Of a DNA stretch of 8,715 nt, positions 1 through 6,668 are shown one piece after another. The position numbers were made by a program, and so were the translations under genes. Position 1 is the first letter of the stretch. The number at the start of each line of letters is the position of its first letter. The notes below the pieces were generated by a model. The model was not told where the DNA came from. It saw nothing but the letters and a program-made list of their open reading frames with translations, and did not search any database. This DNA is from Chloroflexota bacterium (GTDB lineage Bacteria; Chloroflexota; Dehalococcoidia; SZUA-161): contig DAOUTY010000065.1 of NCBI GenBank assembly GCA_030668425.1, positions 1 to 8,715 of the forward strand, given 5' to 3'.

Positions 1-326
1 TTAACATGCTGGCTGATTATGATAGAGCCATCATTATTGACGCTATTCAGACTGTGGGAGGACAGGCAGGCGACATTTATCAGCTTGAACCAGGAGCGCT
101 AGATTCCACGCAACACGCTGCATCACCTCATGACGTTAACTTCGCAACTGCCCTTGAGCTCGGCAGGAGACTGGGATTGCCTTTGCCCCAAAAAATCGTT
201 ATCTTTGCTATCGAGGTAGCAGATGCAAGCACCTTCAGCGAGAAATGTACGCCCGAGGTGCGAGGGGCGATCCCTGGTTGTGTCGAAATGATTATTCAGG
301 AGCTGGATGGAGGAAACGCTGCATAG
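1..326 (+). CDS. [NiFe]-hydrogenase maturation protease, 3' part (HyaD/HybD/HycI family, peptidase M52)
   Basis: This endopeptidase trims the C-terminal tail of the hydrogenase large subunit once nickel is in place, in the cytoplasm. The window opens inside the gene. The frame is open to base 3 and the first visible ATG (base 6) falls within the conserved core, so it is not the true start. Counting from that ATG, the segment D-Y-D-R-A-I-I-I-D-A-I-Q is the family's second conserved block. Asp12 matches the second nickel-binding acid of HybD, and His42 in the S-P-H-D-V motif matches its histidine ligand. The first ligand (Glu16 in HybD) would lie upstream of the window. The C-terminal part (P-E-V-R-G-A-I-P-G-C-V) is typical of the family. 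The gene end overlaps the hypA remnant by 20 bp. GC content is near 50%, higher than in the hyp genes that follow. Family assignment is firm; the subtype and matching large subunit cannot be told from here. Confidence 0.85.
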   Translation, partial: NMLADYDRAIIIDAIQTVGGQAGDIYQLEPGALDSTQHAASPHDVNFATALELGRRLGLPLPQKIVIFAIEVADASTFSEKCTPEVRGAIPGCVEMIIQELDGGNAA

Positions 327-488
327 CTTGTCGATGGCTGAAAGCATTCGCAAGCGACGCTCAAGGAAGCCGAGAATTATGAGGGAAAGCGTATCAAAGC
401 CATTAGCACGAAAATAGGCGGATGGGGTTATAGAGGTGATGCGTTTATATCAGGAGATAGCAGAGGCAAACAATTAAAAAAGAGGTAA
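307..488 (+). pseudogene. hypA: Decayed hypA (hydrogenase nickel-insertion protein), frameshifted and internally shortened
   Basis: HypA delivers nickel to the hydrogenase large subunit. It normally has about 115 residues, begins M-H-E-L-S, and carries two CxxC zinc-binding pairs. Here the frame from 307 reads T-L-H-S-L-S-M-A-E-S-I up to 348, clearly the HypA N-terminus, but the expected start Met before His is a Leu codon (CTG, 319-321) and Glu is replaced by Ser. This frame then runs into unrelated residues and stops at 415-417. From 351 the next frame carries on the HypA helix (Q-A-T-L-K-E-A-E-N-Y-E-G-K-R-I-K-A-I-S-T, then K-I-G) and ends at the TAA at 486-488. One base lost or two gained near 349-350 explains the switch. 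After K-I-G the family's middle and both zinc CxxC pairs are absent. The last stretch (G-D-A-F-I-S-G-D) may be a scrap of the HypA C-terminus, which would mean an internal deletion. It overlaps the protease gene and ends 3 bp before hypC. Confidence 0.72.
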
Positions 489-491
489 ACC

Positions 492-710
492 ATGTGTCTT
501 GCAATTCCCGCTGAAGTCAAGAAAATAAAGGGTGAATATGCTTTAGTAGATTTCGGGGGCTTACAAAAAGACGTAAAGATAGTCTTGACGCCAGAAGTAA
601 AAGTTGGTGATTATGTTATAGTACATGCTGGTTTCTCCATCTATGAGATGGATAAGGAGGAAGCAAGAGAATCCCTGGAGCTATGGAAGGAGATACTGAG
701 CACTACATAA
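492..710 (+). CDS. hypC: Hydrogenase maturation chaperone HypC (HypC/HybG/HupF family)
   Basis: Small cytoplasmic chaperone that forms a complex with HypD, carries the Fe(CN)2CO unit and hands it to the hydrogenase large-subunit precursor. The 72-residue length is normal. It begins M-C-L-A-I-P, the family signature; Cys2 becomes the N-terminal residue after Met removal and is the essential iron ligand. The second conserved site, His45 in V-I-V-H-A-G-F, is present, followed by the usual acidic helix (D-K-E-E-A). The start is fixed by the M-C-L-A-I-P signature and by an AGAGG ribosome site at 481-485, 6 bp upstream. The gene lies 3 bp after the end of the hypA remnant and 6 bp before hypD, so it is almost surely cotranscribed with hypD and hypE. 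GC content drops here relative to the protease gene. Confidence 0.95.
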   Translation: MCLAIPAEVKKIKGEYALVDFGGLQKDVKIVLTPEVKVGDYVIVHAGFSIYEMDKEEARESLELWKEILSTT

Positions 711-716
711 TTTAAC

Positions 717-1784
717 ATGCTTGAATTTCGAGACAAAACAACAACTGAAGCTCTGATTAAAAAAATCAGAAAGATAAGTACGGAAAGCAACATAAAGATA
801 ATGCATGTCTGCGGCACGCATGAGATGACAATTGCTCGATGGGGATTGAGAGGACTTCTGCCGAAAAACATCAAGCTGATTTGCGGACCCGGTTGTCCTG
901 TTTGCGTAACTTCTGCCTCGGAAATTGATTTTGCGATCAAACTTGTAAAGGAAAAGGATGTAATACTTACCACATTTGGAGACATGTTTCGTGTTCCTGG
1001 GACAGGCTCATCCTTAAGTGAAGCAAAAAGCCAAGGTGCTGATGTAAGGGTTATTTATGGAATCGATGAAGCTGCAATAATAGCCACAAAAACAGAAAAG
1101 CAGGTGGTTCATTTCTCGATAGGTTTTGAAACCACTGTTCCAAGCATAGCTTCTGAAATACTGGGAAGTAAAACGCTTAAGAATTTCTCCATTATTTGCA
1201 GTCACCGTCTTATTCCCCCAGCGATGGACTATCTCCTGTCTTCTGAAGATATTGAAATTGATGGATTTATTTGCCCTGGGCATGTTTCTACTATCATTGG
1301 ATATGAACCTTACGAGGTCTTAGCTGAAAAATTTGCCAAACCAATGGTAGTAGGTGGATTTGAACCAGCTGATATTTTGCTTTCAATCTTGATGATCCTT
1401 AAGCAAATAAAGGCTGAAAGACCGGAAGTAGAAAATGAGTATAAGAGGGCTGTAAAAAAAGAGGGGAATATCTTGGCTAAGAAGATGATGAATGACGTTT
1501 TTGAAACATGCGATAAAGGATGGCGAGGAATAGGCATAATCCCAAACTCAGGATTAAGATTAAAAGATGAATTTACAGAACTTGACGGAGAGAAGAAATT
1601 TAAAGTAGAAATAAGAAAATCCCAAGACTTAAGACTTGGCTGCAAATGCGGAGAGATTATGAAAGGGAAAGCCATACCACAAGATTGTCGATATTTTGGA
1701 AAGGCCTGCACCCCGGAAAGTCCTGTTGGCGCGTGCATAGTGTCTGCTGAAGGACCTTGTTATATTGCTTATAGTTATTCATAG
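717..1784 (+). CDS. hypD: Hydrogenase maturation protein HypD, [4Fe-4S] scaffold for Fe(CN)2CO
   Basis: Cytoplasmic iron-sulfur protein that, with HypC, is the scaffold where CN and CO are attached to iron for the [NiFe] site. The 355-residue length fits the family. Key motifs are intact: C-G-T-H-E at 32-36, G-P-G-C-P-V-C at 57-63 (Cys60 and Cys63 form the redox-active pair), and G-F-E-T-T at 136-140. The C-terminal region holds Cys309, Cys311, Cys324, Cys331, Cys340 and Cys348 in the spacing expected for the [4Fe-4S] domain. The start follows the hypC stop by 6 bp. No good ribosome site lies at normal distance; a GGAAGGAGAT at 685-694 is about 22 bp upstream, so translation may depend on coupling to hypC. 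ATA, AGA and AAA codons are frequent, unlike in the signalling genes to the right. Identity is certain; activity is inferred from the intact motifs. Confidence 0.97.
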   Translation: MLEFRDKTTTEALIKKIRKISTESNIKIMHVCGTHEMTIARWGLRGLLPKNIKLICGPGCPVCVTSASEIDFAIKLVKEKDVILTTFGDMFRVPGTGSSLSEAKSQGADVRVIYGIDEAAIIATKTEKQVVHFSIGFETTVPSIASEILGSKTLKNFSIICSHRLIPPAMDYLLSSEDIEIDGFICPGHVSTIIGYEPYEVLAEKFAKPMVVGGFEPADILLSILMILKQIKAERPEVENEYKRAVKKEGNILAKKMMNDVFETCDKGWRGIGIIPNSGLRLKDEFTELDGEKKFKVEIRKSQDLRLGCKCGEIMKGKAIPQDCRYFGKACTPESPVGACIVSAEGPCYIAYSYS

Positions 1785-1789
1785 AACAT

Positions 1790-1797
1790 GAGGTGAT
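1790..1797 (+). promoter_or_regulatory. Strong ribosome binding site deciding the hypE start
   Basis: GAGGTGAT is complementary over all eight bases to the 3' end of 16S rRNA. It ends 7 bp before GTG 1805, an ideal distance, whereas the upstream in-frame GTG 1793 and ATG 1796 overlap the site itself. It therefore favours the shorter HypE. Confidence 0.5.
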
Positions 1798-1804
1798 GGA
1801 AATA

Positions 1805-2869
1805 GTGATTCCAAGAAGAACAAAGGAAGAGCTGAGAAGAAAGGGGAGCCGGCGTATTCCCAGAACCATACAGCTTTCACAGGGAGCTGGTGGCAGCATG
1901 ATGGAAGCGTTAATAGAAAATCTTATTGCGAAGAGGCTTGATATAAAATCGAGTTTTGTGGGTTCTGGAATTGATAAGTTAGAGGATGCCGGCATCATAG
2001 ATTTGGGGGATATCAAGTTGGCTTTTACGACCGATGGGTGCACAGTTGATCCTATGTTTTACCCTGGGGGGAGCTTGGGAAGCTTATCTGTAGGCGCAAC
2101 AATAAATGATCTTGCTGTCATGGGAGCAAAGCCAATAGCCATTTCATTTGGACTTATACTGGAGGAAGGTCTGCCTTTGGACATTCTCGAAAGAACTCTT
2201 GATAGAATGTCAGAAGTTTGTAAAGAGTCAGGTGTGCCTATAATAACCGGGGACACAAAAGTCATGGAAAAAGGCAAGGTTGACAAGTTGATAATAAATA
2301 CCGCTGGAATAGGCATCATACAAGGCGACATAATTTCTGATTATGGTGCCCAGCCGGGCGACAAGATTCTCGTTTCTGGAACAATGGGAGACCATGGCAT
2401 GAGCCTGGTTGCCTTAAGATTCGGTTTTCAAAGCAACTTGAGATCAGATGAGGCACCTCTATGGCACATGATGGAGCAACTACTTAATATAGGGGGGATA
2501 ACATCTGCGAAGGATGCCACAAGGGGCGGATTTGGCCCAAACATAAATGAGCTTGCAAGGAAATCTAATGTCTGTTTCTATGTTTATGAGGACAAGATCC
2601 CCATCAAACCAGAAGCAAAGAGATTGGGAGAGGTCTTAGGAATTGATCCATTAAGCACTGCTTGTGAAGGTAAAATAATAATGACAGTCGAACCAGATAA
2701 AGCAGACGAAATCTTGGAAACAATGAGGCACCACAAATATGGCAAAGAAGCAGCTATTATAGGGGAAGTAAGAAGGAATCCTAAAGGACAGGTTATATTA
2801 GAAACTGAGGTTGGTGGAAGAAAAGCCTTGCATACCTCTGTAGGAGAGTTGCATCCTAGGATTTGTTAA
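1805..2869 (+). CDS. hypE: Hydrogenase maturation protein HypE, cyanide-forming (thiocarbamoyl dehydratase)
   Basis: HypE receives a carbamoyl group from HypF on its C-terminal cysteine and dehydrates it with ATP to a thiocyanate, the source of the CN ligands. The protein ends exactly in P-R-I-C, the essential family tail. Other conserved parts are G-A-G-G near the N-terminus, the T-T-D-G and G-A-T-I-N-D-L-A-V-M-G-A-K-P blocks of the PurM-like ATP-binding fold, G-D-T-K-V, and D-A-T-R-G-G. The start is uncertain. GTG 1793 and ATG 1796 are in frame but leave no room for a ribosome site. GTG 1805 lies 7 bp after GAGGTGAT (1790-1797), a full match to the 16S tail, so I chose it (354 residues). 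Either way there is a basic N-terminal extension of roughly 15-20 residues before the usual fold. The gene follows hypD by 20 bp and is the last gene of the operon here. hypF, its required partner, is not in the window. Confidence 0.95.
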   Translation: MIPRRTKEELRRKGSRRIPRTIQLSQGAGGSMMEALIENLIAKRLDIKSSFVGSGIDKLEDAGIIDLGDIKLAFTTDGCTVDPMFYPGGSLGSLSVGATINDLAVMGAKPIAISFGLILEEGLPLDILERTLDRMSEVCKESGVPIITGDTKVMEKGKVDKLIINTAGIGIIQGDIISDYGAQPGDKILVSGTMGDHGMSLVALRFGFQSNLRSDEAPLWHMMEQLLNIGGITSAKDATRGGFGPNINELARKSNVCFYVYEDKIPIKPEAKRLGEVLGIDPLSTACEGKIIMTVEPDKADEILETMRHHKYGKEAAIIGEVRRNPKGQVILETEVGGRKALHTSVGELHPRIC

Positions 2870-2920
2870 CAATCTCTATATATCCCTAGCGTATACCTTA
2901 AATTAGCGAATCGGACCCTA

Positions 2921-2960
2921 TAGCTGCTGTGGCGCAGCTACGCAGCCAGGCTGCATTTTT
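2921..2960 (+). terminator. Possible terminator after hypE: two adjacent small hairpins and a T run
   Basis: TAGCTGC (2921-2927) pairs with GCAGCTA (2934-2940) around a 6-base loop. Next to it GCAG (2942-2945) pairs with CTGC (2951-2954) around CCAGG, followed by A and TTTTT (2956-2960). The second stem is short and the T run ends in G, so this is at best a modest intrinsic terminator for the hyp operon. Because it sits in the leader of the next regulator gene, an attenuator-like role is also possible. The rest of 2870-3002 shows no gene and no convincing promoter. Confidence 0.4.
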
Positions 2961-3002
2961 GAGGAGAACTACGACGGTAGACCAAGATGGGAGGGAGGAG
3001 GT

Positions 3003-3665
3003 TTGGACAAGATCAGGATTCTAATTGCTGACGACCATGCCGTGGTCCGGGAGGGTACCCGCCAGATTCTGGAGCACGAAGCAGACCTGGAGGTGGTGGC
3101 CGAGGCGTGCGATGGGGAGGAGACAGTGAGCTTGGCTACCAAGCTCAAGCCGGACATCGCCATAGTCGATATCGCCATGCCCAAACTCGACGGCATCGAA
3201 GCTACCAGGCAGATTAAAGAGCTTTGCCCTACTGTAGCCGTGCTCATACTTACCGCCTACGATGATGATCAGTTCGTCTTCAGCCTGCTGGAAGCAGGGG
3301 CCGCCGGTTATCTGTTAAAGAGCATTCGCGGTCGCGAACTGGTCGATGCCATTCGAGCGGTATACGCCGGGGAGTCGGTGCTCCATCCTTCGATTGCGCG
3401 CAAAGTCCTGAACCGCTTTGCGCCTTCTGACAAGACCAGGGAAGAGCAGCTACAGCAGGAGCTCAGCGAGCGAGAGATGGAAGTGCTCAGGCTGGCGACC
3501 AGAGGATTTAGCAACAAAGATATCGCCGATGAGCTTAGCCTCAGCGCGCGTACGGTTCAGGGGCACCTCGGACATATTTTCAATAAGCTAAACGTCAGTT
3601 CACGAACCGAGGCTGTGGTATGCGCCCTCAAAAAGGGCTGGGTCACCCTCAAGGACTTACCTTGA
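3003..3665 (+). CDS. NarL/LuxR-family DNA-binding response regulator
   Basis: Cytoplasmic transcription regulator with 220 residues, normal for the family. The receiver domain spans about 4-120: Asp10 and Asp11 bind metal, Asp56 is the phosphorylation site, and Thr84 and Lys106 are the switch residues. The C-terminal LuxR-type helix-turn-helix covers about 153-210 (L-S-E-R-E-M-E-V-L, then N-K-D-I-A and S-A-R-T-V-Q-G-H-L). Translation starts at TTG 3003; no ATG or GTG is available in frame upstream, and a later start would remove the Asp pair. Purine-rich GGGAGG at 2989-2994 gives a spacing of 8. The kinase gene follows after 14 bp. Since that kinase has the HisKA_3 type of dimerisation domain that normally pairs with NarL-type regulators, the two are almost surely a pair. 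The target genes and the signal are unknown; the neighbouring hyp operon is a possible but unsupported target. Confidence 0.93.
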   Translation: MDKIRILIADDHAVVREGTRQILEHEADLEVVAEACDGEETVSLATKLKPDIAIVDIAMPKLDGIEATRQIKELCPTVAVLILTAYDDDQFVFSLLEAGAAGYLLKSIRGRELVDAIRAVYAGESVLHPSIARKVLNRFAPSDKTREEQLQQELSEREMEVLRLATRGFSNKDIADELSLSARTVQGHLGHIFNKLNVSSRTEAVVCALKKGWVTLKDLP

Positions 3666-3679
3666 GGAAATAGCCCGCT

Positions 3680-5644
3680 ATGGGCGTTCGAGGTGTAAAG
3701 GTGGGAGAACAGCTATCGGCAAGCTGGCTGACAAGGGTTATTCGTAGGCCAGGTTTCTGGCTTATCCTAATCACACTGGCACTCATCACAATCCTTCACT
3801 ATGGAGAGAGCCTCAATCAGCCTTCTTTCCTCACCGACCTTACGGAAAAGCTGGACCTGGACAGGCATGCTTTTGAGAGGATTTTCTATCTGGCACCCAT
3901 TATCTGGGCCGGTTTCCTCTTCGGACGCAGGGGAGCTATCACCACTTCGGTGGTTGCCCTCGCCTGCATGTTACCTCGCGCCATATTCATCTCGCCATAC
4001 CCCAGCGATGCCCTCTTCGAAACAGGCGCGGTTTTCGTTGTCGGTAACCTTGTAGCCTTTACGTTCAGTTCACTGCAAAAGGAGCGGGTGCGCCGCGTCT
4101 ACCTCGCTGCCGTCAATCAGATTTCGGGTGTCCTCTCACAGTCTTTGGAGTTGAATCAGGTCTTGGGTAACGCTATTGACAACGTCATAGATGTGATGAA
4201 GGTTGAGATTGCCCTCGTATTTCTCTTGGATGAAGAGGCTGGGCAGCTTACCCTGGCCGCCTACCGGGGCGTATCAGAGGGATTTGGCCAAGGTGTGGGC
4301 AGGATCAAACTGGGAGAAGGCTTCAACGGCAGGGTGGCCGAGACAGGGGAACCGCTATATGTGGAGGACGCTTCTCAAGACCCCAACCTTACCAAAATGG
4401 CAGTGAGGGAGGAAGGTATACGATCCCAGCTAATCGTGCCCCTGAAATCCAAGGGAAGGGTTATGGGCACCCTTTGTGTAGCCACCCGTAGCCGGCGCCA
4501 AGTTCTTCAGGAAGAACTGGACTTGGTCACCGCCATCGGCAATCAGATCGGCGTTGCTGTAGAGAACGCGCATCTCTATGCCCATGAGCGGGAAGTCGCT
4601 GAGCAACTGCGGGTATCGGAAGAAAGATATCGAGAGCTGTTTGAGAACGCCAATGATGCCATCTGGGTCCAGGATTTAGCAGGCAATATTGTGGCTGCCA
4701 ATAAGGCGAGCGAAAAACTTCTTGGATACACATTGCAAGAGTTGCTCCAGATGAATACAGTGAACGTAACAGAGTTTCTGTCAGACGAAGGTCTTGATCT
4801 AGCTAGAGAAATCAGGCGCAAGCTACTAGAGAAACAACCTGTGGTACAACCTTATGAGCAGTACATTGTCAGGAAGGACGGTACAGAGGCAACTCTAATG
4901 ATAACCACCAATTTGGTGACAGAGGATGGAAAGCCGGTGGCCTTTCAGCATATCGGCAGAGATATCACCGAAGAAAAGCGAATGAGGGAGAACCTGAGCT
5001 TCTATTTGCAGCAGGTTACCATGGCTCAGGAGGAGGAAAGGAAGCGCATTGCCAGGGAACTTCACGACGATACCATCCAGGCTTTGATTGTCCTATCCCG
5101 TCAGTTAGATGACCTTGCCTGTAGGACCAGCGATCTGTCGCAGGATGACAAACTATTGTTGGAGGGACTGTGGCAGCAGACCAACAGCATAATGGAAGGA
5201 CTGAGGCGCTTGAGCCAGGACTTGCGGCCTGCCACGCTGGATCGCCTGGGCCTGCTGCCGGCGCTGGATTGGCTTGCCTCTGACGTGGGAAAACTCTCAG
5301 GGTTAAATGTGCAGGTCGAGACGGATGGTGCTGAGCGGCGACTCGCTCCCGAGGCAGAGCTAGTGCTGTTCCGCATCGTGCAGGAGGCACTAAGAAATGT
5401 TTGGCGGCATTCCCAAGCTACCAGCGCCCAGGTCTTGGTAGAGTTTCAAGATGGTAAAACCATGATAACCGTAAAAGACAACGGGAAAGGTTTCCAACTC
5501 CAAAGCCCAATGGGCGATCTTACCAAATCTGGCAAGCTTGGCTTGGCCGGGATGAACGAGCGAGCCAGGTTGCTGGGCGGTAGCTTGAAGGTGGAGTCTG
5601 AGCCCGGAAAGGGCACTACGGTAATAGTCGAGGCACCGGTATAA
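3680..5644 (+). CDS. Membrane sensor histidine kinase, TM-GAF-PAS-HisKA_3-HATPase (NarX/DesK type)
   Basis: Autophosphorylating sensor kinase of 654 residues, inner membrane. The N-terminus has about four hydrophobic segments (about 25-42, 68-82, 86-104, 112-130) with little outside the membrane. A GAF domain follows (about 150-300), then a PAS domain (about 310-435, ending G-R-D-I-T-E-E-K). The dimerisation domain has the E-L-H-D-D motif with phospho-acceptor His462. The ATPase domain shows E-A-L-R-N-V-W-R-H (N box), D-N-G-K-G-F (G1) and G-L-A-G-M-N-E-R-A (G2). GAGGAAA at 3664-3670 precedes ATG 3680 by 9 bp. The gene lies 14 bp behind the NarL-type regulator, its likely partner. With two cytoplasmic sensing domains, the ligand may be sensed inside the cell, but nothing in the sequence names it. 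The segment from Leu98 (L-P-R-A) on resembles the membrane part of the second kinase in this window. Confidence 0.93.
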   Translation: MGVRGVKVGEQLSASWLTRVIRRPGFWLILITLALITILHYGESLNQPSFLTDLTEKLDLDRHAFERIFYLAPIIWAGFLFGRRGAITTSVVALACMLPRAIFISPYPSDALFETGAVFVVGNLVAFTFSSLQKERVRRVYLAAVNQISGVLSQSLELNQVLGNAIDNVIDVMKVEIALVFLLDEEAGQLTLAAYRGVSEGFGQGVGRIKLGEGFNGRVAETGEPLYVEDASQDPNLTKMAVREEGIRSQLIVPLKSKGRVMGTLCVATRSRRQVLQEELDLVTAIGNQIGVAVENAHLYAHEREVAEQLRVSEERYRELFENANDAIWVQDLAGNIVAANKASEKLLGYTLQELLQMNTVNVTEFLSDEGLDLAREIRRKLLEKQPVVQPYEQYIVRKDGTEATLMITTNLVTEDGKPVAFQHIGRDITEEKRMRENLSFYLQQVTMAQEEERKRIARELHDDTIQALIVLSRQLDDLACRTSDLSQDDKLLLEGLWQQTNSIMEGLRRLSQDLRPATLDRLGLLPALDWLASDVGKLSGLNVQVETDGAERRLAPEAELVLFRIVQEALRNVWRHSQATSAQVLVEFQDGKTMITVKDNGKGFQLQSPMGDLTKSGKLGLAGMNERARLLGGSLKVESEPGKGTTVIVEAPV

Positions 5645-5905
5645 CCATCTAAAGACGCCCACGATCATGTCACCACTGGCGGATGCTTACAAGGTCGGTA
5701 AAGGAGGAACTCTAAGCGAGGTAATTGCAGAGGTTGAAGAGGCGATACTATTCCAGGGCAGCCAGAGGCTCCCTACCAGCAGCGTAGCAATGTCAGTGCA
5801 ATAACGCGGTGTTCCAGTTAGGAAAGCTAGCAAGCGCAGAAAGTATTCTAAATAACTAGTCCCTTGCCCGAACTGGCACTGGGACGGATCGCAGTCTTAG
5901 TTTGC
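5645..5905. other. Convergent intergenic region; weak ORF only
   Basis: This gap separates the plus-strand kinase from the minus-strand operon that ends here. A plus-strand ORF at 5667-5804 (45 residues, beginning M-S-P-L-A-D-A-Y-K-V-G-K) has no ribosome site and resembles nothing I recognise. It could be a scrap of a lost gene or chance. A hairpin at 5859-5885 is listed separately. No RNA gene, repeat family or promoter is evident. Confidence 0.5.
5859..5885 (-). terminator. Possible hairpin terminator between convergent operons
   Basis: GTCCC (5859-5863) pairs with GGGAC (5881-5885), and the inner TGCC (5865-5868) pairs with GGCA (5875-5878) around a 6-base loop, giving nine pairs with a small internal loop. 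On the minus strand it is followed by TAGTTATTTAG, moderately T-rich, so it may end the minus-strand operon. On the plus strand no T run follows. It could also serve both sides by a factor-dependent route. Confidence 0.35.
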
Positions 5906-5986
5906 CTAGGCTTCTATCAACTCCTTCAATATCTTGTCAATATTCTTCATCGTTCTCCAACACTGCTCGCGGTCTGAGACTGTCAT
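5906..5986 (-). CDS. Possible 26-residue small protein, coupled to the receiver-only regulator
   Basis: An ORF starting at the ATG that overlaps the preceding regulator's stop as ATGA (4-bp overlap) and ending TAG at 5906-5908. It starts M-T-V-S-D-R-E-Q-C-W and ends in a likely amphipathic helix (I-D-K-I-L-K-E-L-I-E-A). The overlap is the classic form of translational coupling. An internal Met (residue 13), with GGAG four bases upstream, could give a 14-residue product instead. I recognise no family. It may be a real small partner of the regulator, a former C-terminal extension cut off by a frameshift, or chance. Confidence 0.3.
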   Translation of the reverse strand: MTVSDREQCWRTMKNIDKILKELIEA

Positions 5987-6366
5987 ACTCTAGCAGGCTG
6001 TCTCTCCTCACTCAAACTGCTCTCTATCGCTTGCACAAGTTGGCCCATGTCAAAGGGTTTCTGAATATATGCATAGGGCCTGCATTCAGCGACTTTTCTT
6101 CGATCAGGATCCAAGACAGATGTCACGATAATGGGCACCTTCTCCAATCCTTCAAGTCTCTCCATGAGTTTAGCGATAAACCAACCATCGCAGTCAGGCA
6201 GCCTGATATCCAGCACTATCGTATCCGGCTTCTCTCCAAATAGATATTTAACTGCATCAACGCCGCTGTAAAACACTTTAACATCATGTCCCCTCTTGCT
6301 CAGACACATATCTATGGTCTTCGCAATAAGAGAGTCATCGTCAACAATCAGAATCTTCTTCCCCAT
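5983..6366 (-). CDS. Receiver-only (single-domain) response regulator
   Basis: Cytoplasmic phosphoreceiver of 127 residues with no output domain, like CheY or Spo0F in build. All receiver residues are present: acidic Asp9 and Asp10, phospho-acceptor Asp53 (V-L-D-I-R-L-P), Thr82, and Lys103 before Pro104. The remaining C-terminus (after about 120) is a short tail. It must act by binding a protein partner or as a phosphate relay or sink; the sequence does not say which. AGGGGAG lies 8 bp before the ATG. The gene is 25 bp downstream of the small membrane protein gene and probably shares its promoter with the 11-bp-phased sites. A 26-residue ORF overlaps its stop. A kinase for it may be either of the two in this window. 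Confidence 0.9.
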   Translation of the reverse strand: MGKKILIVDDDSLIAKTIDMCLSKRGHDVKVFYSGVDAVKYLFGEKPDTIVLDIRLPDCDGWFIAKLMERLEGLEKVPIIVTSVLDPDRRKVAECRPYAYIQKPFDMGQLVQAIESSLSEERQPARV

Positions 6367-6391
6367 TGGAGATTCTCCCCTGGAAGGAGCC

Positions 6392-6619
6392 CTATCTATT
6401 GTAGTCCAGCTGGGCTTTTTGAGTCTCAGGAAGGAGTTCGTGAATTATCAGGTAGGATAGCGGGCCCAAGCAAGTGACGAACAGCACCGGTACCACCCAG
6501 AGACCCTTTCGATTTCCCAGCACTCGCTGCCGTCCAATCAAAGAATTAAGTGCAAATGGCACAACCGCCCAGTGTATTAAGCCTAGGAAGACCAGCTTCA
6601 CAATCATCTCCATTTCCAT
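6392..6619 (-). CDS. Small two-helix membrane protein, PLDc_N-like
   Basis: A 75-residue protein with two hydrophobic segments, about residues 6-25 (V-K-L-V-F-L-G-L-I-H-W) and 40-60 (L-W-V-V-P-V-L-F-V-T-C-L-G-P-L-S-Y-L-I-I-H), joined by a basic loop. The K-x-L-W-x-x-x-x-L-F...L-G-P-x-x-Y-L pattern is that of PLDc_N domain proteins (the N-terminal membrane part of cardiolipin synthase-like proteins, also found as free small proteins of unknown role). The frame is open further upstream, to ATG 6691. I chose ATG 6619 because GGGGG lies about 8 bp before it and because the longer versions would start in the promoter. The gene is the first of a unit with the receiver-only regulator. Function is unknown; a membrane-stress or accessory-sensor role is only a guess. 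Confidence 0.7.
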   Translation of the reverse strand: MEMEMIVKLVFLGLIHWAVVPFALNSLIGRQRVLGNRKGLWVVPVLFVTCLGPLSYLIIHELLPETQKAQLDYNR

Positions 6620-6653
6620 GATCTTTCCCCCTTTGTCTTCTGATTCCATGATA

Positions 6654-6659
6654 ATTATA
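6654..6659 (-). promoter_or_regulatory. -10 element TATAAT of the small membrane protein promoter
   Basis: On the minus strand 6659-6654 reads TATAAT, a perfect sigma-70-type -10. The hexamer 17 bp upstream is TGCCTT, a poor -35, as expected for an activator-dependent promoter. Transcription would start near 6647, giving a leader of about 28 bases before ATG 6619 with the ribosome site inside it. Confidence 0.55.
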
Positions 6660-6668
6660 CGGGGAAAA

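Noticed and set aside
1..721. Identical 10-base string TTAACATGCT at 1-10 and 712-721
   Set aside because: The two copies lie in unrelated contexts (inside the protease and before hypD), with no similarity beyond ten bases; most likely chance.
5667..5804. 45-residue plus-strand ORF as a gene
   Set aside because: No ribosome site, no recognised motif, and it lies in a convergent gap; kept only as a note.
5902..6243. 113-residue plus-strand ORF
   Set aside because: It lies opposite the receiver-only regulator, whose receiver residues are all intact; the plus-strand translation has no family features.
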